17,937 bases of DNA from UBA4661 sp002405405 (lineage in GTDB: Bacteria; Bacteroidota; Ignavibacteria; Kapaibacteriales; UBA4661): contig DAIUAL010000048.1 in the NCBI GenBank assembly GCA_036847245.1, positions 1 through 17,937 on the forward strand, written 5' to 3'. A program made the translations under genes and the position numbers. Within the stretch, counting starts at the first letter, position 1. Each line of letters opens with the position of its first letter. Positions 8,374-15,181 of this stretch are shown one piece after another. Below the pieces are notes generated by a model. That model had not been told where the DNA came from. It saw nothing but the letters and a program-made list of their open reading frames with translations, and searched no databases.

Positions 8374-9891
8374 ATGTTTCGACTCACGCTTGGCTTATAT
8401 ATTGTACTGGGTTTTTTGCTGGCAGGATGTGCATACATCAGTTGGCAACAAACATGGTATGCTACATCATTCATGCTTGTTGGAGCGACTATCGTTGCAG
8501 TGATATCGGCGATACGATTTGCCGAGAAGTCTGTGCTGTCGGTGGGACAATTTATCGAGGCACTTAAGTATCATGATTTTCAGCAAATGCCGATGCGATT
8601 GCCCGAAGGAAAGCTCTTTACGGGGATTCGCTCGGCAATGGATGATGTACGCAATACTCTTCAAGCTATCCGCTGGGAACACGAAGAGCATTACTATACA
8701 CTGCAAGAAGTTCTGCGAAGTATCAACATTGGTATTATTGCGATTGATACAACCGAAGAGCGCAATATCTTATGGTGCAGTCCTCCTGCAGAACGTCTTC
8801 TACGCTCATTGAATGGTACTCAGCTTCCCCCCATGCAGACCTTTCGGGATTTGCAGAAACTCCATGCAGAACTTGCCCGCACAAGCGATACGCTTGCAAT
8901 TGGCAGTTCGACCTTGATTCGTCTTGCTTCGAGCGATACAGCACCCTCGTCAAGTACGCGTCAACTTATTGTACAAAAATCTTCCTACTACAAGCAAGGA
9001 CGCGAAATTATTCTGTTGCTGTTGCATGAAGCGAGCAATGCTCTCGATGCGAAAGAGTTGGAGTCATGGCATCATCTGTCGCGTATTCTCACGCATGAGA
9101 TTATGAATTCCCTTGCACCGATTTCTTCCCTTGCGCAGACAGCCGGTGCTTTGCTAGAATCGGTACAAGAACGGATGCAAAAAGTAGAAAATGATCATGA
9201 AGTAGAAAATGATCATGCGGAGAATCAGAATATTTCGAGTCATCATGCAAACACAGAAGATATCTACGAAGACTTACAGGATGCTCTGCTTGCAGTAAAA
9301 ACCATTGCTCGGCGCAGTACAGGACTAACAGGTTTTATTGAAAATTACCGTTCTGTAACACGACTTCCTCAACCACAAAAACAAACTTTGCACGTACAAG
9401 AATTCATCGAGCATCTTCGACCACTGTGTTTGCAAACCTTACGCGAGCGATTAGGCGAAAAAGCCGACGAAGCTACCTTGCAAATCCGCTTGCCCATGCA
9501 ACCCGAAGAGCCGATTTCCCTTTCTGCTGATGCAACGATGCTGGAACAAGTCGTACTGAATCTTGTTGCCAATGCGGCAGATGCTATTCGCTCAAGCGAA
9601 AGTAAAGTCATTACAATCACGGTTGGCTATACGTCTGCACTGAGTGGTTTGTATGTCGGTAATACGGGCTTGCGCCATCTTGAAATGACCATTCATGACA
9701 CAGGCGCTGGGATTGCACCCGATGCCGTAGCACATATTTTTGTTCCCTTTTTTACGACAAAGCCCAATGGTTCAGGCATTGGGCTGAGTTTGTCGCGTCA
9801 AATTATTCGAGCGCATGGTGGCACACTGACAGTGTCGTCGTCATCGCAACAAGGAACATCCTTTCAAATTGTATTACCGATAGAGGGCTGA
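8374..9891 (+). CDS. NtrY/NtrB-like PAS sensor histidine kinase
   Basis: The product is 505 aa. Two N-terminal transmembrane helices (about 3-23 and 31-48) enclose a very short periplasmic loop, so sensing is probably intramembrane or cytoplasmic. A linker of HAMP-like position and a PAS domain (from about 108, YYTLQEVLRSINIGIIAID) precede the kinase core. The H-box is ILTHEIMNSLAPISSL with phospho-acceptor His241, in the HE-x-x-N form of NtrB/NtrY-type kinases. The N-box NLVANAADAI is at about 396-405, G1 DTGAG at 442-446, and G2 GSGIGL at 466-471. The loop between the two dimerisation helices is expanded by an exact 18-bp tandem duplication giving VENDHE/VENDHA. Such kinases normally pair with an NtrC-like sigma-54 activator, but none is encoded here. 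The gene converges on the S51 peptidase gene with a 40-bp gap. No clear Shine-Dalgarno sequence precedes the ATG. Confidence 0.9.
   Translation: MFRLTLGLYIVLGFLLAGCAYISWQQTWYATSFMLVGATIVAVISAIRFAEKSVLSVGQFIEALKYHDFQQMPMRLPEGKLFTGIRSAMDDVRNTLQAIRWEHEEHYYTLQEVLRSINIGIIAIDTTEERNILWCSPPAERLLRSLNGTQLPPMQTFRDLQKLHAELARTSDTLAIGSSTLIRLASSDTAPSSSTRQLIVQKSSYYKQGREIILLLLHEASNALDAKELESWHHLSRILTHEIMNSLAPISSLAQTAGALLESVQERMQKVENDHEVENDHAENQNISSHHANTEDIYEDLQDALLAVKTIARRSTGLTGFIENYRSVTRLPQPQKQTLHVQEFIEHLRPLCLQTLRERLGEKADEATLQIRLPMQPEEPISLSADATMLEQVVLNLVANAADAIRSSESKVITITVGYTSALSGLYVGNTGLRHLEMTIHDTGAGIAPDAVAHIFVPFFTTKPNGSGIGLSLSRQIIRAHGGTLTVSSSSQQGTSFQIVLPIEG
9182..9217 (+). repeat. exact 18-bp tandem duplication inside the NtrY-like kinase gene
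   Basis: Two adjacent identical copies of AAGTAGAAAATGATCATG occupy 9182-9199 and 9200-9217. The unit is a multiple of three, so the frame is kept and the protein gains a second VENDH hexapeptide (about residues 271-281). It lies in the acidic, histidine-rich linker between the two dimerisation helices, where extra length should be tolerated. This looks like recent replication slippage. Confidence 0.9.
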
Positions 9892-9931
9892 TAAAAGAAC
9901 CAATCTCGGGGCATGTTTGATTGTGTGTGCA

Positions 9932-11332
9932 TCACCGCTCAATGACCACGCTTCCTCCGAACATAGTCATATCTTGCCTTCCGTGCTTAACCAACACTGT
10001 GTACTGACCTGCGGGAAATTGTTGCAGAGCAATGGTGGTGTGCGGTAATGATGCACCTGTGTAAAGTTCAAAAATTTGTCCGCGTGTATTCACCATCGCA
10101 ATCGAATGTTCGCGCGTACGAGTGCAATATGCAGGCGAGCATGCCAACACAAGTTGGTTCTGTGCAGGGTTGGGGAATATTTTCATGTCATCATGAGGAA
10201 TTGCCGAACGGTAACTGGAAGCCGTTCCGCAGGTAGGGGCAGAGCCATCGCGCTGAATGAGTTGCCCGCGATTCACCGACCAATCCTGCCACGAACCGCC
10301 ACGAGTGCCTGTTGACAGCGTACCGGGTAGATTCCAAGAGCGCAGATCAAATGAGTTCTGTCCGGTTGTTGTACCTTGTACGGCATATACTTTGACTGCT
10401 TGCCCCTCCTTATTCCATGTCAGCGGTTGTCCTGCAATACATACTTCAGGAAGCGATTGCGGCACATCGCAATGCGACTGCATGAAGTATGCGAAATCTT
10501 CGGCGCGACTGCCATACACCTTGCCAATGCCGCTATCAGCACCGGAAAGAGCAATACAGACAGCAGTGCGCTCATTGCATGCAATGCCCCGCACATTGAT
10601 AGAGCGGTCTTGTTCAAGGCGAGCCATCATAGCAACATGTCTGCCGGAGCGTGCGCGTTGGTCATAGTGTGTATCGGTAATGACATTGCGAAGCAAAGGA
10701 GTGCTGAGGAAATCTCCATTACCCAAAATATCCATCGCAGGATGATAGGGGTTTGAGAGTGCTTGATCAGAAGTAATGCCATTGCCCGACGGTGTATAGT
10801 ATGCACCGCTTAAGACCATCATACCTGCGCTGGTTCCCCCGACCGCAATCCGCTTCTGACTGATCGCCCATTGCAGGGCTTCATGGAGCTTGGAGTTACG
10901 CCACAACGAGTAGTATTGGTATTGATCTCCACCGGCAATAAAGATTGCTTCGGCTTCACGGACGCGACGTTCAACATACGGATCATTGGCACCGGCAATA
11001 GTCGTAATCAAGAGTGTTTCAACAGAATTGACGGATACGCCCAAATCTCGAAACATATAGTTGTTGTAGCCATCAGCACCGCTGGCACGAAGGACAACAA
11101 TATCGCCACCGGCAGATTGTCGTAAGAGCCATGCCATAGCCTCATCATTATCGGTGCCACCACCGGCGAGGACAATACCCGGTGTGTGCGGACGCACAAC
11201 ATCGGCAGTATCGCCCACGAAAAAGGAACGAAAAGTTTGAGCAGAACTTACAGTGATTATTGCAGTGACCATCAGCATCGTAACAAAGCACTGCCGAATA
11301 AGCCGAAGAGAATGTGTAGGAGATAAACGCAT
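9932..11332 (-). CDS. secreted cyanophycinase-like S51 peptidase with T9SS sorting domain
   Basis: The product is 466 aa from the ATG at 11332; a GTG two codons upstream is possible. A signal peptide (hydrophobic core about 18-31, ending SSAQ) is followed by an S51-type class I glutamine-amidotransferase-like domain. It shows GIVLAGGG (54-61), IAGGDQ (133-138, numbered from the GTG) and the nucleophile elbow GGTSAGM with Ser170, a GNGDF segment and DTHYDQR with His224. This matches cyanophycinase and related beta-aspartyl peptidases. After a linker, the last 85 or so residues begin IFPNPAQNQLVL and end VVIER. This is a Por/type IX secretion C-terminal sorting domain, so the enzyme is predicted to be exported across the outer membrane. 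Cyanophycin is normally intracellular, so the substrate outside the cell may be scavenged polymer or beta-aspartyl peptides. The gene lies downstream of the DUF2911 gene on the same strand, separated by a hairpin. Confidence 0.85.
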   Translation of the reverse strand: MRLSPTHSLRLIRQCFVTMLMVTAIITVSSAQTFRSFFVGDTADVVRPHTPGIVLAGGGTDNDEAMAWLLRQSAGGDIVVLRASGADGYNNYMFRDLGVSVNSVETLLITTIAGANDPYVERRVREAEAIFIAGGDQYQYYSLWRNSKLHEALQWAISQKRIAVGGTSAGMMVLSGAYYTPSGNGITSDQALSNPYHPAMDILGNGDFLSTPLLRNVITDTHYDQRARSGRHVAMMARLEQDRSINVRGIACNERTAVCIALSGADSGIGKVYGSRAEDFAYFMQSHCDVPQSLPEVCIAGQPLTWNKEGQAVKVYAVQGTTTGQNSFDLRSWNLPGTLSTGTRGGSWQDWSVNRGQLIQRDGSAPTCGTASSYRSAIPHDDMKIFPNPAQNQLVLACSPAYCTRTREHSIAMVNTRGQIFELYTGASLPHTTIALQQFPAGQYTVLVKHGRQDMTMFGGSVVIER

Positions 11333-11383
11333 ATGCACACAACAGATGTGAAGAAGAGATACAGTAAAGAAGATTTAAAATAG

Positions 11384-11414
11384 CATTCCCGCGAAGAATG
11401 CCTACGCGGGAATG
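11384..11414 (-). terminator. perfect 10-bp GC-rich hairpin, terminator or REP-like palindrome
   Basis: CATTCCCGCG (11384-11393) and CGCGGGAATG (11405-11414) form a perfect 10-bp stem around an 11-nt loop. On the minus strand it lies 57 nt past the DUF2911 stop and is followed by CTATTTTAAATC, a modest U-run. It could therefore terminate DUF2911 transcription before the S51 gene. The ATTCCCGCG/CGCGGGAAT arms also resemble palindromes that recur between genes in many genomes, so a dispersed REP-like unit is an alternative. Confidence 0.6.
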
Positions 11415-11471
11415 AAAGAACGAATCAGTGCTAAAAAACAGAGCACAGAGATACGAAGAATTTATCAGCAA

Positions 11472-12029
11472 TTACTCAACAATGCTCATCGGCACTAGAA
11501 CTTTAATGTCATCCCATATCAATGTTAGAGCGAATTCCGGCGGGTTTTGAAAGCCGATAGTAAACTGCTCGACAATCGGTGATACTTTCTGTATCGGTAC
11601 TTTGATGCGAATAACATCAGCCGTAGCATCATGTTGAGGTTTCTGTTTGAAATCTACACCCCAGCTATAGTTTTTCTTGTTGAAAATAACCGTCCATGTG
11701 TCGCTTTCGGGAATTGTCCACAGCGTGTAGTTCCCTGCCGGCAATGTTTTGCCATCGATCGTCAGGTTTTTGTTGGTAGTAAATGTGGTTGCTTCGTTTG
11801 CACCTGTACGCCATACTTGACCATATGGTACAAGATTGCCAAAAATGGCGCGTCCCTTTTTGTATGGACGGCTATAGACGACCGTAACATTCGTCGCACC
11901 ATTCACATAGGAAACGGTCTGCTCGGGGCTAATTTTCTTGGTTTGCATTTTCATGAATTGATATGCCCCAAAGAGCAAAGCAATCAACACCACCAAACCA
12001 ATCAAAAGACGTTTAGCAAGAGTACTCAT
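11472..12029 (-). CDS. DUF2911 domain protein, membrane-anchored
   Basis: The product is 185 aa from the ATG at 12029; a TTG three codons upstream is less likely. One N-terminal transmembrane helix (about 8-26) anchors or exports the protein, and the rest is the DUF2911 domain. Its hallmarks are VTVVYSRPYKKGRAIFGNLV, PYGQVWRTGANEATTF, LPAGNYTLWTIP and WTVIFNKKNYSWG. DUF2911 proteins are common in Bacteroidota and related lineages and have no established biochemical role. The fold is probably a periplasmic beta-sandwich. The length fits the single-domain family with an anchor in place of the usual cleaved signal. The gene stands between the anti-sigma gene (stop 12194) and the S51 peptidase gene and is followed by a strong hairpin, suggesting its own transcript. 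No Shine-Dalgarno sequence is evident. Confidence 0.9.
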   Translation of the reverse strand: MSTLAKRLLIGLVVLIALLFGAYQFMKMQTKKISPEQTVSYVNGATNVTVVYSRPYKKGRAIFGNLVPYGQVWRTGANEATTFTTNKNLTIDGKTLPAGNYTLWTIPESDTWTVIFNKKNYSWGVDFKQKPQHDATADVIRIKVPIQKVSPIVEQFTIGFQNPPEFALTLIWDDIKVLVPMSIVE

Positions 12030-12043
12030 AGATTTCAAACAAC

Positions 12044-12205
12044 ATGGGTGAAGAAAGAATGAAACAATTGAACAGTGATGAACGAAGTAAATATCGAAAC
12101 GAAAGTTACGAGAAACTTTTGGACAATGCTACACAGCAAGTTTTTTTCAGTACAGCAGAGCACTACCGAAGAGAGGCAGCCGATATAAAGAGGTTATTGC
12201 GGTGA
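12044..12205 (+). CDS. possible small hydrophilic protein, 53 codons
   Basis: An ATG at 12044 (or 12059) opens a short plus-strand frame to TGA at 12203-12205. It encodes a hydrophilic, helix-prone peptide rich in Arg, Glu, Lys and Asn: MGEERMKQLNSDERSKYRNE at the start and AEHYRREAADIKRLLR at the end. It is divergent from the DUF2911 gene and overlaps the 3' end of the anti-sigma gene by 12 bp. Residue composition is protein-like, but only a weak purine-rich stretch precedes the start and I recognise no family. It may equally be a chance frame in the leader of the DUF2911 transcript. Confidence 0.25.
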   Translation: MGEERMKQLNSDERSKYRNESYEKLLDNATQQVFFSTAEHYRREAADIKRLLR

Positions 12206-12571
12206 TGTCGTGTCGGGGAAATCTGATGTTTTGGTGCCATCAAGCTCTCGCTGCAAACGCTCTTTGATGGATGTTTTTATTTTATCAGAAAGTTGCGATC
12301 CATGAAGAGAAGGCAGTAGATCGTCTGAAAGTTTTGCACTTGTTTCGGGTGAGTAATCATGCTTTGTCGTACGAGTGTACGAGAGCATTGCCTTGTGCAA
12401 TATATGAATGTGATGTTCGTATTCTTTGCAGGGATTGCAGTGGAGTTTGTGCCAAGAAATATACAGTTGCTCTACAAGAGTCAGTGGTCGTTCAACACTA
12501 TCCGACATGAGTCGAGTAATGTCTTTGCAACGCAGTGTGATAATGCCATGTACTTTCTTCCAAACCATCAT
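12194..12571 (-). CDS. zinc-finger anti-sigma factor (ZAS/zf-HC2 type), soluble
   Basis: The product is 125 aa with no membrane segment. The first 65 or so residues match zinc-binding anti-sigma domains that partner ECF sigma factors. Cys15 sits in LRCKDITRLMSDSVERPLTL, followed by the H-x3-C-x2-C motif, His41-Cys45-Cys48, in SWHKLHCNPCKEY. The DITRLMSDSVERPLTL segment is the conserved helix before the finger. The C-terminal half is charged and low in conservation. It should bind and silence the sigma factor encoded just upstream (63-bp gap, same strand), and zinc or redox loss could release it, as known for ZAS proteins; the signal here is unknown. A good Shine-Dalgarno sequence, GGGAG, lies 5 nt before the ATG at 12571. 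A second ATG follows immediately, so the start is uncertain by one residue. Confidence 0.8.
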   Translation of the reverse strand: MMVWKKVHGIITLRCKDITRLMSDSVERPLTLVEQLYISWHKLHCNPCKEYEHHIHILHKAMLSYTRTTKHDYSPETSAKLSDDLLPSLHGSQLSDKIKTSIKERLQRELDGTKTSDFPDTTSPQ

Positions 12572-12634
12572 GAGAACTCCCTCTGTTATCTGATGTCCTA
12601 TTCTCTCGGCAAGCAGAGACTGAGCATCTATTAA

Positions 12635-13264
12635 TCAATGATAAAACTTTTCAATACACTGGCGCACACGCAATCGAGCGCGATGGAGCGTTGTCCATAC
12701 ATTAGACTCGCTAATCCCTAAATCCTTACAGATGGTTGATGTATCAAGCTCATCAACGGTACGCATCATAAAAATCTGTCGCATACCTTGTGGTAGCGAC
12801 TGCATACAATGCAGGAGAAATTTCTGTAATTCTTTTTGTTCCAAAGAATGATCGGGCATCGAGGCAATTTCATGCAGTTGATCAATGTGCTGAGGTCCTC
12901 GATGTCGTAACCAATGTCCTTCGTAAGCATCGGAAGCATCGCGAAAAAAGAGACGATCTTCGGTATTATCATCGAGTGTTGATAAGGGAATTTCTCGATA
13001 GGTTCGCCGATGATAATCAATGATTTTATTGTTAAGGATGCTCACAAGCCATGTTCCAAGCGATGAATTTCCTTGAAATGTACCGATACTTCGCAAGCCT
13101 GAAAGAAAGGTTTCTTGCACAAGATCTTCAGCATGTTCGGTGTTGCCAACACGAGAGAGAGCAATACGAAAAAGCATATCACCATAGTGATCGACCCAAT
13201 CGGATGGATGGGGCTGTACGGGTAGATTAGACGTATTGTTGGGCGTAGTATTCTCCACAGTCAT
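12635..13264 (-). CDS. ECF-type RNA polymerase sigma factor (TIGR02943-like)
   Basis: The product is 209 aa from the ATG at 13264; a TTG three codons upstream is less likely. Sigma region 2 is clear: DMLFRIALSRVGNTEHAEDL through VQETFLSGL, then LGTWLVSILNNKIIDYHRR. Region 4 follows after a linker: CMQSLPQGMRQIFMMRTVDE then ICKDLGISESNVWTTLHRAR, the helix-turn-helix that contacts the -35 element. The SEEICK/SNVWTTLHRARLRVRQC style and the linked zinc-finger anti-sigma gene match the TIGR02943 group of ECF factors as I remember it. The pair probably forms an autoregulated operon driving a stress regulon. Promoters recognised by it are not identifiable from this window. The start is divergent from the Crp/Fnr gene at 13535. 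Confidence 0.9.
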   Translation of the reverse strand: MTVENTTPNNTSNLPVQPHPSDWVDHYGDMLFRIALSRVGNTEHAEDLVQETFLSGLRSIGTFQGNSSLGTWLVSILNNKIIDYHRRTYREIPLSTLDDNTEDRLFFRDASDAYEGHWLRHRGPQHIDQLHEIASMPDHSLEQKELQKFLLHCMQSLPQGMRQIFMMRTVDELDTSTICKDLGISESNVWTTLHRARLRVRQCIEKFYH

Positions 13265-13534
13265 AGGATACAATTGACAACAAAGATGGAATTATGGAAT
13301 ATGACTGGGTGATGAAGCAAATATAGGACAAATAGACACTCATGAGAGCAGAAAAGTAGATAGTACAGAGTGCAGCTATTGAGCAGTGTAAAATAATCTG
13401 GTGCTGTACGACTGTCCTCGTTATTTTGCTGAAGTGGCATAATCGTGTTGTTCAGTAGAGGTTTTGCTGCCAACAATGCTCTTGCCTTATAGGCTTGAAA
13501 TACATAGTCAAGTATCAAAATATCCGTAACCACG
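13265..13534. promoter_or_regulatory. divergent intergenic region between sigma factor and Crp/Fnr genes
   Basis: These 270 bp separate two divergent regulatory genes and must hold both promoters, but I see no convincing -35/-10 pair, dyad or hairpin. A minus-strand frame crosses it and ends with a TGA overlapping the sigma ATG (ATGA). Its C-terminal translation is rich in Cys, Phe and His and looks like translated non-coding DNA, so I do not call it. Confidence 0.35.
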
Positions 13535-14125
13535 ATGAAGAGTAAAAACAATCTCAAACACTTTCTATCAAAATTCTCGCTCTTGACAGATGAAGAATCC
13601 GAGCAATTTGTCGATTCGTTTTCTGAAATACATGTCAAAAAACGACAGTATATCGTACAACCCGGTTTTGTTGCAACATCACGCCACTATGTTGTGCAAG
13701 GCGCATTTCGTGCTTTTGTCGTCGGTAATTCCGGAACGGAACATACGATCACATTTGCCATCGAAGATTGGTGGATTACCGACTACAATAGTTATATCTA
13801 CCAACAACCGGCAACGATGTTTGTTGTTGCTCTGGAGGAAAGCATTATCCTTCAGATAGACTTTCATAAAGAACAACAACTCAAAAAATCCAACCCAAAA
13901 TTTGAGACTATTTTTAGAATCATGGCAGAGCGTGGTCTAGCGTTCCAGCAAAGACTGCTCATTTCAAATCTTACGCAGACAGCCGAAGAGCGCTATGATC
14001 TCTTTATGAGCAAATACCCAAAGATTGCTCAACGAGTGCCACAGTATGCACTGGCATCATTTCTTGGTATGACTACAGAGTTTTTATCAAAGATCAGAAA
14101 CAAGAAAGTGAGGAAAAAGAGTTGA
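13535..14125 (+). CDS. Crp/Fnr-family transcriptional regulator
   Basis: The product is 196 aa, normal for the short Bacteroidota Crp/Fnr-like group. The N-terminal cyclic-nucleotide-binding-type beta-roll spans about residues 10-115; it includes YIVQPGFVATSRHYVVQGAF and the segment EHTITFAIEDWWITDYNSYI, typical of this subgroup. There are no cysteines for an FNR-type iron-sulfur cluster. A dimerisation helix follows (about 117-145), then TAEERYDLFMSKYPKIAQRV and the helix-turn-helix YALASFLGMTTEFLSKIRNK (about 171-190). The tail is short and basic. The effector is unknown. An AhpD-like gene follows 135 bp downstream on the same strand, with inverted repeats between, so it may be the target. 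A perfect palindrome overlaps this gene's own stop codon. Confidence 0.9.
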   Translation: MKSKNNLKHFLSKFSLLTDEESEQFVDSFSEIHVKKRQYIVQPGFVATSRHYVVQGAFRAFVVGNSGTEHTITFAIEDWWITDYNSYIYQQPATMFVVALEESIILQIDFHKEQQLKKSNPKFETIFRIMAERGLAFQQRLLISNLTQTAEERYDLFMSKYPKIAQRVPQYALASFLGMTTEFLSKIRNKKVRKKS

Positions 14126-14146
14126 ACTAGTTCAACCGTTTTTCCT
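14111..14146. terminator. long imperfect palindrome over the crp-like stop codon; terminator and/or FNR-box-like site
   Basis: A perfect 16-bp palindrome GTTGAACTAGTTCAAC (14121-14136) contains the TGA stop. It is flanked, after a 2-nt mismatch on each side, by AGGAAAAA (14111-14118) and TTTTTCCT (14139-14146), which also pair. The A-tract/hairpin/T-tract layout fits a terminator working in either direction. The core TTGAA-N4-TTCAA also has the 5-4-5 geometry of Crp/Fnr boxes (FNR: TTGAT-N4-ATCAA) and lies 125 bp before the AhpD-like start, so a regulator site is possible. Confidence 0.6.
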
Positions 14147-14191
14147 AATCTACTTCATTGAAAAAGGGGTACTCCTCATGGTAGTTTTGCA

Positions 14192-14224
14192 GTGTTCAGA
14201 CTAATGCTAGCGACCTCTGAACAC
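14192..14224. promoter_or_regulatory. 9-bp inverted repeat upstream of the AhpD-like gene
   Basis: GTGTTCAGA (14192-14200) and TCTGAACAC (14216-14224) are a perfect inverted repeat separated by 15 bp. It ends 36 bp before the AhpD-like ATG, in the expected promoter or leader. It is not followed by a T-run, so an operator or a leader hairpin is more likely than a terminator. Confidence 0.4.
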
Positions 14225-14260
14225 AATAAACACTTCCTATCATGAATTACTTTCATTGCC

Positions 14261-14803
14261 ATGAGTACACAGCACACCTTTGCAATCCCAACACGTTCGG
14301 ACGTATCTGAGCACAACCAAACTGTTTTTGATAATCTGAAAAAAGGTCTTGGCATGGTGCCAAACCTGTATGCATATTTTGCAAAAAATGAGACGGCGTT
14401 AGGCGACTATCTCACCTTGCAGAATCGAAAATCCACCCTGCGCTCGAAAGAACGAGAAGTCATCAATCTTGTAACAAGCCAAATCAATGGCTGCCGATAC
14501 TGCCAAAGTGCCCATACAGTATTAAGTAAAATGAATGGTTTCACCGATGAGCAAATCATCGAAATCAGACGGGGTTCTGCTTCCTTCGATGCGAAGCTCG
14601 ATGCCTTGGCGAAATTCACTGCTTCCGTGGTTGAGAATCGAGGAAAAGCAAGTGAACAAGCACGGGAAGATTTTTTTACCGCCGGTTACACCGAAGCTAA
14701 TATGATTGATGTTTTGCTTGTTGTGGGCGATAAAATCATCAGTAATTATCTGCATAATCTTACAGGATTGCCAATAGATTTTCCGATAGCACCGGAATTG
14801 TAA
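14261..14803 (+). CDS. AhpD-like carboxymuconolactone decarboxylase/peroxidase-related protein
   Basis: The product is 180 aa, the usual length for peroxidase-related AhpD-like proteins. The signature is EREVINLVTSQINGCRYCQSAHT, given here as two parts: EREVINLVTSQ then GCRYCQSAH. The redox-active Cys78-x-x-Cys81 and His85 are at the positions used by AhpD-type alkylhydroperoxidases. FDAKLDALAKFTASVVENRG and the LLVVGDKIISNYLHNLTG helix complete the all-helical CMD fold. It probably reduces peroxides or takes part in thiol-disulphide chemistry in the cytoplasm, since no signal peptide is present. Its position behind a Crp/Fnr regulator, with two dyads between, suggests stress-controlled expression. 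A strong terminator hairpin follows the stop. The ATG has no clear Shine-Dalgarno sequence. Confidence 0.9.
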   Translation: MSTQHTFAIPTRSDVSEHNQTVFDNLKKGLGMVPNLYAYFAKNETALGDYLTLQNRKSTLRSKEREVINLVTSQINGCRYCQSAHTVLSKMNGFTDEQIIEIRRGSASFDAKLDALAKFTASVVENRGKASEQAREDFFTAGYTEANMIDVLLVVGDKIISNYLHNLTGLPIDFPIAPEL

Positions 14804-14864
14804 CTATCACAAAAAGTTACTGAAACAGTGCATTTCATGTCGACTTTGTCGGCAAAGCATTATG

Positions 14865-14914
14865 AAGCGAAGTAATCTCCAATGTCAGTGCGGGGTTGCT
14901 TCGCTTGATTTTTT
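14865..14914 (+). terminator. rho-independent terminator after the AhpD-like gene
   Basis: AAGCGAAGTAATCTCC (14865-14880) pairs with GGGGTTGCTTCGCTT (14892-14906). This gives 15 pairs including two G-U, one bulged T and an 11-nt loop, and six T residues follow at 14909-14914. It lies 61 nt past the AhpD-like stop. The GCGAAG-AATC arm sequence resembles palindromes dispersed in many genomes, so it may be a REP-like unit used as a terminator. Confidence 0.75.
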
Positions 14915-15181
14915 ATTGAAATAAAAAAAGGTGTTCGATCTACTGTGCAGTGTAGATCTAGTATGACTACCTCTCAATACATCAGACAAAAAGAATATGA
15001 TATAGGTCATAAAAAAGACAGTTCGAGACTTCTAAGTTTGGCTTCATACAGACATCGCATGATAACTGTATATCCTTTTGCATCCCGCTAAGGGAAAATG
15101 AAAACGGCGACTTTTTGACGTGTCGTAGAGATAATGTTTTCTTTCGTAGAGGGGTGTTTTGTTCATACTTTGGGAGAAACG
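14915..15181. promoter_or_regulatory. remainder of the 378-bp gap before the DUF5916 gene
   Basis: The gap 14804-15181 holds the terminator above, then a small dyad GATCTAC/GTAGATC (14937-14943 and 14952-14958). The promoter of the DUF5916 gene must lie here, but no convincing -35/-10 pair is visible. No gene, tRNA or riboswitch is recognisable. A Shine-Dalgarno sequence GGGAG (15172-15176) stands 5 nt before ATG 15182 and fixes that start. Confidence 0.4.

Noticed and set aside
13261..13638. Minus-strand 125-codon frame whose stop overlaps the sigma factor ATG (ATGA)
   Set aside because: It runs antisense through the start of the Crp/Fnr gene, has no good start codon, and its C-terminus is Cys/Phe/His-rich like translated non-coding DNA.
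14937..14958. GATCTAC/GTAGATC small dyad before the DUF5916 gene
   Set aside because: Only 7 bp, AT-rich context, over 200 bp from the gene start; too weak to call an operator.
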